A stretch of 64,000 bases of DNA from Verrucomicrobiota bacterium (GTDB taxonomy: Bacteria > Verrucomicrobiota > Verrucomicrobiia > Chthoniobacterales > JAFAMB01), in the NCBI GenBank assembly GCA_019247695.1, contig JAFBAP010000152.1, positions 1 to 64,000 of the forward strand, in the 5' to 3' direction. Below, one piece after another: positions 47,613-57,049 of the stretch. A program made the position numbers and the translations under genes. The stretch's first letter is position 1, and every line of letters begins with the position of its first letter. The notes beneath the pieces were generated by a model. That model saw only the letters and a list, made by a program, of their open reading frames with translations. It was not told the DNA's origin and did not search any database.

Positions 47613-48317
47613 ATGAGTTCCTTCAAACGTTATCCGGGCATTGACTATTCGTTTAGGCCTGCCTCCTATTGGGCGCCGCCCAGCGACCCCCTCAATGCGG
47701 CGTTGCGCAACGTCCAGGGCCGGAACCGCCGGGAAATGATCCGCGCCTATCACGCGGAGGGCCGGCTAGATCAGTTGGACCCGACGCTTCTGGCCGATGA
47801 ACTTGGCGAAGAGGACCGTGACGGCCTCGGCCGGATCCATCCCACCTTCATGGGCGGGGAGTACCTGCCACGCTACCGGCGCCGTGAGGTTGAGATTGCC
47901 CGGATCGAACTGGCATCGACCACCGGTGACGTCATCAGCATTCGGGCCCGGCCTGCCGGTTCCCGGATCCTGTACCGCGTCAGTGACGAGTACGAGACTG
48001 AATACGAGTTGCCGCAGAAGGGTTCCCGCCGGCCCTTCTCCCTGAGCGAGTTCATCCGGTTCCTGGATGACGTTGAACAGGGAGGAGCCGACCCGGAATG
48101 GAGACGCTTGGGATTCGTTCTGTCCTTTAACCTGTGTAACCTCGACTGCGGCAGCGACCTGGAAGGGCTTCGAGATTTCACCCGGGTTGACTCCGACATT
48201 TACCCGGAACTCGGCTGCCATTATGGCCAGGTCTGCGAGGAGTGGTATCTCGGCGCGTGCGAAGCGCTCGCCCGCGATCGGGAAGAGGATGCCGGTTCCG
48301 GCGCGGAGCCCGCGTGA
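47613..48317 (+). CDS. conserved hypothetical protein downstream of the structured RNA
   Basis: The 234-residue acidic, soluble protein starts MSSFKRYPGI. It contains PASYWAPP, IHPTFMGGEYLPRY, VEIARIELASTTGDVISIRAR, VSDEYETEY and a C-terminal SDIYPELGCHYGQ. I have the impression of a widespread uncharacterised family with the EVEIARIELAST core but cannot name it. The ATG at 47613 follows GAGAGAGAC; upstream frames would run through the terminator. It lies in a defence-like region opposite the methyltransferase-HNH gene. Confidence 0.7.
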   Translation: MSSFKRYPGIDYSFRPASYWAPPSDPLNAALRNVQGRNRREMIRAYHAEGRLDQLDPTLLADELGEEDRDGLGRIHPTFMGGEYLPRYRRREVEIARIELASTTGDVISIRARPAGSRILYRVSDEYETEYELPQKGSRRPFSLSEFIRFLDDVEQGGADPEWRRLGFVLSFNLCNLDCGSDLEGLRDFTRVDSDIYPELGCHYGQVCEEWYLGACEALARDREEDAGSGAEPA

Positions 48318-48335
48318 CCGCCGTGACGCGGGCCT

Positions 48336-48506
48336 TTGCCTGGCCGTTACGACAGATATCATGTCACAATAGAGTTGCCGGGCATCACGCTCAACGTCGA
48401 ACCGGCGTTATTCAAGCGGAAACTCAACGTCCATCGCACCCTGAAAAAGATTTCCCGAGTTTTGTCTGAACTCTTCCCCCCGCCATCAGAAAAACCCAAA
48501 GAGTAG
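48336..48506 (+). CDS. possible small protein (56 aa, TTG start)
   Basis: A frame from TTG 48336 to TAG 48506 reads PGRYDRYHVTIELPGITLNV and ends SRVLSELFPPPSEKPKE. The sequence looks like real protein and lies just after the hypothetical gene, but the start has no clear ribosome site. It may be the tail of a decayed gene. Confidence 0.3.
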   Translation: MPGRYDRYHVTIELPGITLNVEPALFKRKLNVHRTLKKISRVLSELFPPPSEKPKE

Positions 48507-48602
48507 ATGATTGATCCGGGCCCTGTTTCACCCCAACGGTGGGCCGAGCCCGGTTGCGTCCCGGCCCCGCGAAGCTCTTGGCGAACACGTCAAAGCCGCC
48601 GA

Positions 48603-50390
48603 TCACCGTTTGTGGGGCCACTCGGGGATTTGCTGGTCGTGGCTCAGGCGTATCCGCTGCAGCGTGACCCCGTCGTAAACCTCATCGGCGCCCGATAAGC
48701 CGGAGACGCCGGGCAAGGATGCCGCCGCCTCATTCAGGAACCGGTGTGCCACTACTTCGCTTGAATGGGCCAGGTATGCGTCCTCCCACCATTGCAGGAT
48801 GGGATCCCGGGAAACGCGGAGCTGATCCGCTGATGGCACCCGGTCCGACTTGTCGCGCTGGTTCACCTTACGATCGGCCGGCAACAGGTTCCAGAGATCA
48901 TCGCAGGGCCATGCCGACCAGGGAAAACAATGGTCGATGTCGAGGTTCTGCGGCGTTAGCCGTTTGCCGCTCCAGACGCAGAACAGCGGGGCCTCCTGGA
49001 GACGCTCCAAGGCGATCCTGCGCGCGAACTCCGTGTCGCGTTGCGGGTCCGACCATCGCATCGCCTGCGCGTACGTCTCTTCCGGGATTTGCCGGTCCTG
49101 CCCTGCCGCGTACCCCTTCATGATCCGGACCCATTCAGCAATCAATGCCGGTTCGATCCAGATGTTGAACCGGGTCAGCGCCTTCCAGATATTGGTGGGA
49201 ACCCGCAGGTAACCGAAGCCGGACAGGTAATCGCCATCGAGCTCCAGACCGGTCACCAGGCGTGGCCGGCCCTTTCCGGGCGCCGTCACCCCGAACACCC
49301 GGCGGTGGTCCGGGTAGGATGTGTATTTAATTGGCATCACTTTAAGGTTGTCGACCACATTCTTGACGGCTTCATGGACCCATTTCGCGGTGGCGCCCTC
49401 AAACCGGGCGGCAACCCGCAAATCGAGGTGTGACACCCCCTGGATCTCCCGGTAAGCCCGTCTCACAAACCCGAGGCCTTCAAGGGGCTGCTCATGGCTC
49501 GGCATCTGGGGCAAGTTGGCCGCAAGCAACGGCTTGAACTGCCGCAACCAGTAAAGGCCGACTAACCCCAAAGGCACCTGCACGAACTCGTCCTCGTCCG
49601 CACGGACCAGCCCCAGCGAACTGTTCGCGATCCGGGCCAGTACCCGGAGCAGCGCCAGTTTGTATGTGGACGACTTGCTGTTCTCCAGGATGATGTGCCG
49701 CAACAGGGGTAAGGCGCCGGTGCCGTCGTCCGGTAGACGGATCAGGATCTGTTCCCAACTGACGCCCTCGCGATTCATCTGGTCCGGGGCTTTGCCGGCA
49801 TGCGCGACATAGGCCCCGTGTTCCCGGGCGAGCTTCTCGAGTTCTTCAACTGAAACCGGAAACCTGATTTCCCGGTGTTCTTGCCCGGCGTCTGCTGTGA
49901 TTGATGACCCCCGTTCCTCCCCGCGTTTCAACGTGATCGCGAGGGCGCCGGTCGGCTTCAGTAAGGTGACCAGCTTTCGGAAGGCGCGCTCGCGCTGGGC
50001 GGGCGGCACATGGTGCCAGACCGCGTTGACCATGATGAAATCGAAGGTGAGCCCGCTGCGGTGAAGTTCTTCCAAACCGGGCAACCGGTCGTTGATCCAG
50101 CGAATCCGGCCGCTCTGGGTGCGGCCTAACTGCTCTGCCTGGCGCCGCATCTCCACCGAGGGTTCGACCGCGACGACCTCGTAACCCTTACCGGCCAACC
50201 ATACGGCGTCTCGCCCGGCGCCCGCGCCGACATCGGCGACCAACCCGCCCGCGGGTGGCAGGAACGGTTCCAGCCACGCATTCACCGCAGCCGGATTTAG
50301 CGTCTCATGGCGCTCAACGACTTCCCGGGCGTGGGTATCGTACCACGCCAACGCGTCTGCCGTGTTGAGCTCTTGTCCGTCCGCGCCCAT
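48603..50390 (-). CDS. methyltransferase-HNH endonuclease fusion protein
   Basis: The 595-residue protein has an N-terminal class I SAM-dependent methyltransferase (motif I VADVGAGAGRD near residues 50-60, VVAVEPS, FIMVNAVWHHVP), a middle region of about 220 residues (ENSKSSTYKLALLRVLARI, GLVGLYWLRQFKP), and a C-terminal HNH nuclease with DIDHCFPWS near residue 485 followed by WNLLPADRKVNQRDKSD. I do not know a named system with this fusion. It could methylate DNA and cut it, or sense something with the methyltransferase fold. It converges with the hypothetical gene. A 100-bp relic of its 3' end occurs at 22.5 kb. Confidence 0.8.
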   Translation of the reverse strand: MGADGQELNTADALAWYDTHAREVVERHETLNPAAVNAWLEPFLPPAGGLVADVGAGAGRDAVWLAGKGYEVVAVEPSVEMRRQAEQLGRTQSGRIRWINDRLPGLEELHRSGLTFDFIMVNAVWHHVPPAQRERAFRKLVTLLKPTGALAITLKRGEERGSSITADAGQEHREIRFPVSVEELEKLAREHGAYVAHAGKAPDQMNREGVSWEQILIRLPDDGTGALPLLRHIILENSKSSTYKLALLRVLARIANSSLGLVRADEDEFVQVPLGLVGLYWLRQFKPLLAANLPQMPSHEQPLEGLGFVRRAYREIQGVSHLDLRVAARFEGATAKWVHEAVKNVVDNLKVMPIKYTSYPDHRRVFGVTAPGKGRPRLVTGLELDGDYLSGFGYLRVPTNIWKALTRFNIWIEPALIAEWVRIMKGYAAGQDRQIPEETYAQAMRWSDPQRDTEFARRIALERLQEAPLFCVWSGKRLTPQNLDIDHCFPWSAWPCDDLWNLLPADRKVNQRDKSDRVPSADQLRVSRDPILQWWEDAYLAHSSEVVAHRFLNEAAASLPGVSGLSGADEVYDGVTLQRIRLSHDQQIPEWPHKR

Positions 50391-50675
50391 TAGAGATGAT
50401 AGATCAGGGCAAAGCGGCGCGCGTGCTCAAATCCCACCCCCTTTCCGACGACCATGGGCGTCATCGTTAACGGATATTCGCCTTGCGCTCAAGCTGGCTG
50501 CGGTTTCTCTGGCGGCCCCAGGTGCGGATCCCCCCTGGGCAAGAGTGCCGGAGTGCGCCAAGCGCCGGTGCCCCCGCTCACCCTCAAGCGCATCCACAGG
50601 TAACTTACGGAAAATGCCGGGATTTCCTTTGGACTGACAATTAGCCAGGCAAATCGATATCTTCGAGACAACGCA

Positions 50676-50888
50676 ATGAGCATCAAGGAAATCCTCGACG
50701 AGCTGCCGAAACTCACGCCGCAAGAGCGTCAGGAACTTCGCGACTGGCTGAATGCCGATACGTTTCCCGAGACTGACGGGCTGATCGCCGCTGCCGATGA
50801 GGGGTTGAGTTCGGCCGCAACCGAACCGCGCCTGAGCATTGAGGAGGCGCGCGGGACGATCAGACGATGGGCTATGAAGTTAAAATAA
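50676..50888 (+). CDS. antitoxin of a ParE-type toxin-antitoxin pair
   Basis: The 70-residue protein MSIKEILDELPKLTPQERQE.. is an addiction-module component of the CHP02574 type, which binds and neutralises a ParE/RelE toxin and represses its own promoter. The toxin gene starts 22 bases before its end in another frame but is truncated, so the antitoxin is now an orphan. Confidence 0.8.
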   Translation: MSIKEILDELPKLTPQERQELRDWLNADTFPETDGLIAAADEGLSSAATEPRLSIEEARGTIRRWAMKLK

Positions 50889-50998
50889 CGAGCCGGGCCG
50901 ATCGGGATCTCGTCGAAATCCTTGATTACATCGCAAGCTGCGAAAACGACGCTGGCTGCCGGAAACGCCTAATACCATTCAGACAGTTATCTCGGTAG
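50867..50998 (+). pseudogene. ParE-like toxin truncated by a repeat element
   Basis: ATG at 50867 begins MGYEVKITSRADRDLVEILD, the normal start of a ParE/RelE-fold toxin (about 95 residues). After about 35 codons the frame enters the repeat end AATACCATTCAGACAG and stops at 50998. The missing half contains the toxin active residues, so it is non-functional. Confidence 0.8.
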
Positions 50999-51360
50999 AA
51001 TGTCGCCTCAGGGGATGTCGGCGCCGGAGGATCCTCCGTAGCCGGTCGAATCGGTTTTAGGCCCAACGGGCCGGGAGACAGACGGTTAGATGGCCTGAAG
51101 GGCCAAAGGAACCTAGCCCAGGGCTTTACCCCCTGGGTAACCGTCAAATCACGATCGAGCCCTCCTAAGGCGTCACGCCTGTACGCCCATCCCAACAAAC
51201 GCCCGCCCCGCCGGAATGGATTTGCTGAAGGGGCGGCAGAACCCGCCAGCAAGCAACGCCTTCTGCCGGCCCGTTGGGCCGGGACCGTTTATACGGTCTG
51301 ATAGGTGTAACGTTGGCAGGGCGCCTGGGAAGGAAGACAAGATTTTACCTCTATGGCATA
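50972..51360. repeat. composite intergenic repeat interrupting a toxin gene
   Basis: Left end ATACCATTCAGACAGTTATC and right end GGAAGACAAGATTTTACCTC bracket GGCCCAACGGGCC and CGGCGGGGCGGGCG-type modules. The left end lies inside the toxin reading frame. Confidence 0.75.
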
Positions 51361-51371
51361 GGAGCTCTTGG

Positions 51372-51559
51372 CCACTGATGGAAAAAGCTTCGGGCCGCAC
51401 GCGCGTTGAGCCACCGCGGCCGCCAACGCGCCGGATCGGGTCGCTGACTTTGGGGGAAATCCGGGAGTGGCTGAGGCCGACAACGTGTCGACCACCCGAC
51501 TTTACGACCGGCGCCGCTCCCGCCCTGAGGGCAGCCCCATGTTCCGCGTCGCCTGTTGA
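51372..51559 (+). pseudogene. tyrosine recombinase C-terminal relic
   Basis: The frame reads GPHAR then a stop, then ATAAANAPDRVADF, ending ADNVSTTRLYDRRRSRPEGS and MFRVAC before TGA. This matches the H-x-L-R-x-T-A and N-V-S-T-T-R-x-Y-D motifs at the catalytic end of XerC-like integrases. An internal stop and missing N-terminus show it is dead. Confidence 0.65.
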
Positions 51560-51635
51560 GAGCTAAATCTTTTTACGATTCTTGACCGTTTAGCGTACGC
51601 TTCGGAGCGGATTCTGCAATCACCCCCGGCCTGCC

Positions 51636-52544
51636 ATGACGACCCCTGAACGTACCACCGCCGAGGTCTTTCCGCGCTATACGGGACGCGAGGTGCTCGC
51701 CGACAGCGCCACCCTGAAATGGCCGGGGCTGTTCGCCCGGCGCTACCATTTCCCTCGCGTGGTGAACGGCTTTCTCGTGCCGGCCACGGCCGAACCCCTG
51801 ATCGTCTGCACCTTGAACGGCTCAGCCGAGTTTCAGGAACGGGACGTCGGCGGGGCCTGGCTGCCTCAGCACGTCCGGCGCAAAGATATCTTTGTGACGG
51901 GCTCCAAGACCCCATACGAGTTGCGCTGGCGCTCCCCGGTGGGAGCGGGACTGGACCTCATCCACCTCCACTTGGCCGTGGACCAGTGCCTGACCGCCTT
52001 CGAGATGATCCACCCAGGCAAGGCGGACGCCGTGGAGGTGACCGAGTTCTTCGGCCGGGATGAGACGCTGGCGCAGCTGAGTTTTGCCTGTGCCGAGATG
52101 CTGTCGGCCCGAACGGCGGGGAATGCAAAACGCGTCGCGGCCTTCGCCCGGTTGCTGGCGATTTACCTGGCCGAGCAATACGCCAACGTCGCCGTCGCGC
52201 CGCGGCCGGACCGGCGCGGCGGCTTGCCGATCGCCCGGCTCCATAAGATCGAGGACTATGTGCATGGGCACCTGGCCGAAAGCATCTGCATCAGGGCGCT
52301 GGCGGAGTTGGCTGGGCTGAGCCCGTTCCATTTCGCGCGCGTGTTCAAGCAGGCCACCGGCATGACGCCGCACCAATTCGTGACCCGCGAGCGCATGCTG
52401 CGGGCGCAACAATTGATTCGGGAAATCTCCCGCAGCCTCATTGAAATCGGACTCGAAGTCGGCTACATCAGCCCGAGCCATTTCGCGCAGGTCTTTCGGC
52501 GGGAGGTGGGCGTGGCGCCCACGCAGTTCCGCCGCGCCCTCTAG
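51636..52544 (+). CDS. AraC-family transcriptional regulator
   Basis: The 302-residue protein has an N-terminal cupin-like sensing domain (about 40-160) and a C-terminal AraC domain with two helix-turn-helix units, SICIRALAELAGLSPFHFAR and SLIEIGLEVGYISPSHFAQV, ending in the usual FRR. It probably controls the following oxidoreductase genes, which lie on the same strand 340 bp away; the inducer is unknown. Confidence 0.88.
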   Translation: MTTPERTTAEVFPRYTGREVLADSATLKWPGLFARRYHFPRVVNGFLVPATAEPLIVCTLNGSAEFQERDVGGAWLPQHVRRKDIFVTGSKTPYELRWRSPVGAGLDLIHLHLAVDQCLTAFEMIHPGKADAVEVTEFFGRDETLAQLSFACAEMLSARTAGNAKRVAAFARLLAIYLAEQYANVAVAPRPDRRGGLPIARLHKIEDYVHGHLAESICIRALAELAGLSPFHFARVFKQATGMTPHQFVTRERMLRAQQLIREISRSLIEIGLEVGYISPSHFAQVFRREVGVAPTQFRRAL

Positions 52545-53873
<1,329 letters not shown>

Positions 53874-53905
53874 AGGGTCGCGTTGGACTACCTGGATCGG
53901 GGGGC

Positions 53906-54217
53906 GTGAACGTGTACTTCGGGGTCGACCCGAAGGCGGCGAAGAACCCGCTGGAACACCCCGCCGTTGTCCAAGTGGCAGCCAAACACGGCAAGACCCC
54001 GGCGCAGGTCATCCTCCGCTGGCATATCGATCAGGGGCTCTCGGCCATCCCCAAGTCGGTGCGGCCGGAACGCATCGCGGAAAACATCGACCTCTTCGAT
54101 TTTGTTCTGAGCCAGGAGGAACTCGCGCCCATTGATGCGCTCGACACGGGCGTGCGCGCGGGTGCCAATCCTGAAACGGTCAACGCCGGAACGTGGCCCA
54201 TCCGGATCGACGAGTAG
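53906..54217 (+). pseudogene. C-terminal fragment of a second aldo/keto reductase
   Basis: From about 53906 the frame reads NVYFGVDPKAAKNPLEHP, TPAQVILRWHIDQGLSAIPK and SVRPERIAENIDLFDF, the last third of an AKR5-like reductase. The longer open frame from 53423 is only a shadow of the first reductase, and the catalytic part is absent. It ends 22 bp before the DUF2255 gene. Confidence 0.7.
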
Positions 54218-54238
54218 TAAGCACGAAAGGACCCACCA

Positions 54239-54622
54239 ATGACTGAATGGTCAAAAGACGAACTGCGCAAGATTGCCGAGGCCGATGACCTGCACATCGC
54301 ACCCTTCCGCGAAGACGGTAAAACTTACGGCACCCTGACCTGGATTTGGTCGGTCGCGGTTGCTGATAGCCTCTATGTGCGCGCGTACCACGGGAAGGGC
54401 TCCCGATGGTATCAGGCGGCCTTGCGCCAGAAGGCGGGGCGGATCAGGGCCGCGGGCCTGACCAGGGACGTAACCTTCGAGCCGGTCGACGGGCCGATTA
54501 ACGACCGCATCGACGAGGCCTACCGGGCGAAGTACGGCGACAGCTCCTACTTGAGCCCCATGATCGGCGCCCGCGCCCGCGCCGCCACCGTCAAGGTCAT
54601 GCCGCGCGAGGAAGGCGGTTAG
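54239..54622 (+). CDS. DUF2255 family protein
   Basis: The 127-residue protein starts MTEWSKDELRKIAEADDLHI with an AAAGGA ribosome site. It has LYVRAYHGKGSRWYQAA, the conserved core of DUF2255, a small fold often near oxidoreductases; the function is not established. It lies within the aldo/keto reductase cluster. Confidence 0.82.
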   Translation: MTEWSKDELRKIAEADDLHIAPFREDGKTYGTLTWIWSVAVADSLYVRAYHGKGSRWYQAALRQKAGRIRAAGLTRDVTFEPVDGPINDRIDEAYRAKYGDSSYLSPMIGARARAATVKVMPREEGG

Positions 54623-54688
54623 TCACTAACCAGATCGCGGGTGAATGGCGATCCCTTAAGGCAAGTGAACCATTAGGAGCAAAACAAC

Positions 54689-55226
54689 GTGGCTACAAAT
54701 CCGAATACCCCGGGTTATGCAGGCGATGATGCTGTTCACGGCGTCGCGCCGGCGCTCGGACCGTACACGCATGGTACACTTGAGGAGGTATGGAAACGAC
54801 CTGGTCTATCGGCGCGAGATCGTGGCCTCATTACGGTCGCCGTTCTGATCGCGCGTAACCAGGCGTCTCAGTTGTCGTTCCACCTCGTCCGGGCGCTCGA
54901 TAATGCAGCGGGCGGCTTCGGTCGAGCAAAACGTCGGGCCGGTCGCTCCGGGCATCGTGCAATACACCAGCGATCCCCTGTTTCGTGACCTGTGGTTGCG
55001 TCCGGCGCTCGCGCCTCGGGACCGCAGTCTCGTGACCCTCAGCGCGCTCATCGCCTCCGGCCAGGTCGCACAAATCCCGTATCACCTGAACCGGGCGATG
55101 GATAACGGCCTGACACAATCGGAAGCTTCGGAAGTGCTTACGCACCTGCTCTTCTACGCGGGTTGGCTGAACGTGATGTCCGCCGTGCCGGTCGCGAAGG
55201 AAGTCTTCGAGAAACGCTCCAAATGA
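54689..55226 (+). pseudogene. carboxymuconolactone decarboxylase-like gene with internal deletion and frameshift
   Basis: The first frame (GTG at 54689, AGGAG upstream) reads GLSARDRGLITVAVLIARNQ up to LVRALDN; the second (to 55226) reads APRDRSLVTLSALIASGQ and ends in VFEKRSK. Both are AhpD/CMD domains of a two-domain protein, but about 50 residues are missing between them and the frames differ near 54905. It is probably inactive. Confidence 0.75.
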
Positions 55227-55689
55227 AAAACGCGCTTTTACTTGGCGCAGCGTCGTTGTCAATCGGTATGACCACACTCGCGCTGTTCGGTAGCGAGGAG
55301 CGCGGCGTCAGTGATGGCGTTCGGGATCGGTTTATCGGGGCTTGGCGGCTGGCCTGGCTTGAAGAGGAAGGCGCGGACGGGAACGTTCACCGGGCTGACT
55401 GCACCGGGCTGCTCGTCTACACGCGCGACGGCCATATGTCGGTGCAGGTCATGACCGCGAAAGGCAGGCAGGAAATTCCGTTGTGCCAGTCCAATATGCG
55501 CAAGGCGGCTACAAAGCTTCCTATGGCACCTATGAGATCGACGAACGCGCTCACACCTTCAAGTATCACGTGGACGGCGGACTGGTGCGCACCCTGATAG
55601 GCAAGGACCTGACGCGCGTGTACGAGTTGTCAGGCGACCAGCTGATCGTGGAGTCGTCTAACCCGAATGAACACCGACGCGTTCGCCGG
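55223..55689 (+). pseudogene. lipocalin-like domain gene, frameshifted
   Basis: ATG 55223 overlaps the previous stop (ATGA). The first frame gives a signal-like MKNALLLGAASLSIG, FIGAWRLAWLEEEG, and CTGLLVYTRDGHMSVQV; near 55470 the homology jumps to another frame with PVQYAQGGYKASYGTYEIDE and VRTLIGKDLTRVYELSG. The shift makes it a pseudogene of the lipocalin-like (DUF1348-type neighbours) family. Confidence 0.7.
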
Positions 55690-55838
55690 TCCGATCGACG
55701 GGGCGTCAAAGGCGTCCGGCGCAGCACAATCCTTCGTGCGAATCCGGCAACGCGGGCGCGGACGGCTACATGGGCCGCCTGGTCGCGTTGCCTGCGGCTC
55801 GCGACGTATCGCCGCCCGTTCTTTCCTCCTCCCTTGGC

Positions 55839-56159
55839 CTACTCGCGCCAGGCCGAATTAAGGATGATGCTGCAAAAGTTGGCCCGTCTGAATGTTGGAT
55901 CCAGCAACGCGAGCACGTCGTCGTTCATCGTGCCGAAGGTGGTCTCGGGCTTGTGGCCGAACCCGTCGTAAAAGGCTTGGATGAGCTTTTCCTTGAAGGC
56001 CTCCCCGCGCGGATGGGCCTTGAGTACCGCCTCCCGCTGGGCGTCAGGCACCTCATGGTAGCCGATCCCGAGGACGTCCAAATCGACCCCGGCGGTCACC
56101 AGCGCCACTTCGGGCTTTTTGTGCCGGGGGGATCCGGAGAATCGATGTTTCCCGAGCAT
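55839..56159 (-). pseudogene. C-terminal remnant of an HD-domain hydrolase-like gene
   Basis: The frame encodes GVDLDVLGIGYHEVPDAQRE, FKEKLIQAFYDGFGHKPETT and FGTMNDDVLALLDP, resembling the end of HD-domain (cyanamide-hydratase-like) proteins. The N-terminal metal-binding HD motif is missing, and the first 20 residues are unrelated. Confidence 0.5.
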
Positions 56160-56220
56160 ACTTTTTCACACGTATTTGAGAGACCGTAGCTAAATGGTAT
56201 AAGTCCCTGGCTGCTCTCGA

Positions 56221-56769
56221 TCATCCCTTCGGGATCGCCCCTGCGGGGCAAAGACAGCTCAACCGACGTGAAAACCGGTGTAGCGAGTAAGTGTAAGACG
56301 TCCGAAACAGCCGCCGGCACACTGCCCTTTCTTGTTCGTCGCGTGGCGTGTAAATGACCATCACCTCCGGCGGTACCACGCCAAAGCTTGAGGAGAAATG
56401 GGGTTCGGCCCACCCGCGAACGATGGCCCAATGGGCGCAACTCAACGGTAATGTAAGATAGATCGTCGGTGCGTCGAACAGAACCCGCCCAAACTCCCTG
56501 CCGGTGATGAAGATAGATCGATCATCGGTGGCCAGGTCTTCGTTTACCCGGAGGGACACCAGGTTCTCGCTGCCAACCGGCCAGGGGCTTGTCTCGACGC
56601 CCGGCCACGTTGTCACCTCGCCAACGAGCTCACGTAACAGGCGCTCGTCACCATTGTCGCTGGACTGGATGTGGAAGGGGCCACGAATCGTGGCAGGTCG
56701 CCTACCCCTCCTGGTGGGAAGGGTGAGGGGGTCAATGGGTAGGCAGGTCTCATTCCGTAAGTTGTCCAT
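56221..56769 (-). CDS. DUF5519-like (luciferase-domain) protein
   Basis: The 182-residue protein contains LVGEVTTWPGVETSPW, SIFITGREFGRVLFDAPTIY, LPLSCAHWAIVRGWAEPH and a C-terminal SYTYSL, matching the pattern of the small DUF5519 family, whose role is unknown. Start MDNLRNETC is the only ATG near the conserved region. It stands alone on the minus strand at the edge of the decaying cluster. Confidence 0.6.
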   Translation of the reverse strand: MDNLRNETCLPIDPLTLPTRRGRRPATIRGPFHIQSSDNGDERLLRELVGEVTTWPGVETSPWPVGSENLVSLRVNEDLATDDRSIFITGREFGRVLFDAPTIYLTLPLSCAHWAIVRGWAEPHFSSSFGVVPPEVMVIYTPRDEQERAVCRRLFRTSYTYSLHRFSRRLSCLCPAGAIPKG

Positions 56770-57049
56770 AACTTTCTGTGGGCTGCATCGGGCCCGGGAT
56801 CGGAGGTTGCGAGCGCGCTTCGTTCATCCAAAGTGACTCGGGACAAATCCTATCACCGGCTGACGAGCGGTTGTATGCGCCGGAAGCGCTGATTTTTATG
56901 GCTCGGTAGACCTACTGCGGGGCCGTACCACACGGCGAGGGGAGTTGCTTCCGCGGTCGTCAGGTCCGTGGCGGCCAGTCAGGGGCCATACCGGCAGGCG
57001 CGAACGCCGGAAGGAAACGCGACGTGCCGCTCGAGCCGGCATCGCTTCT

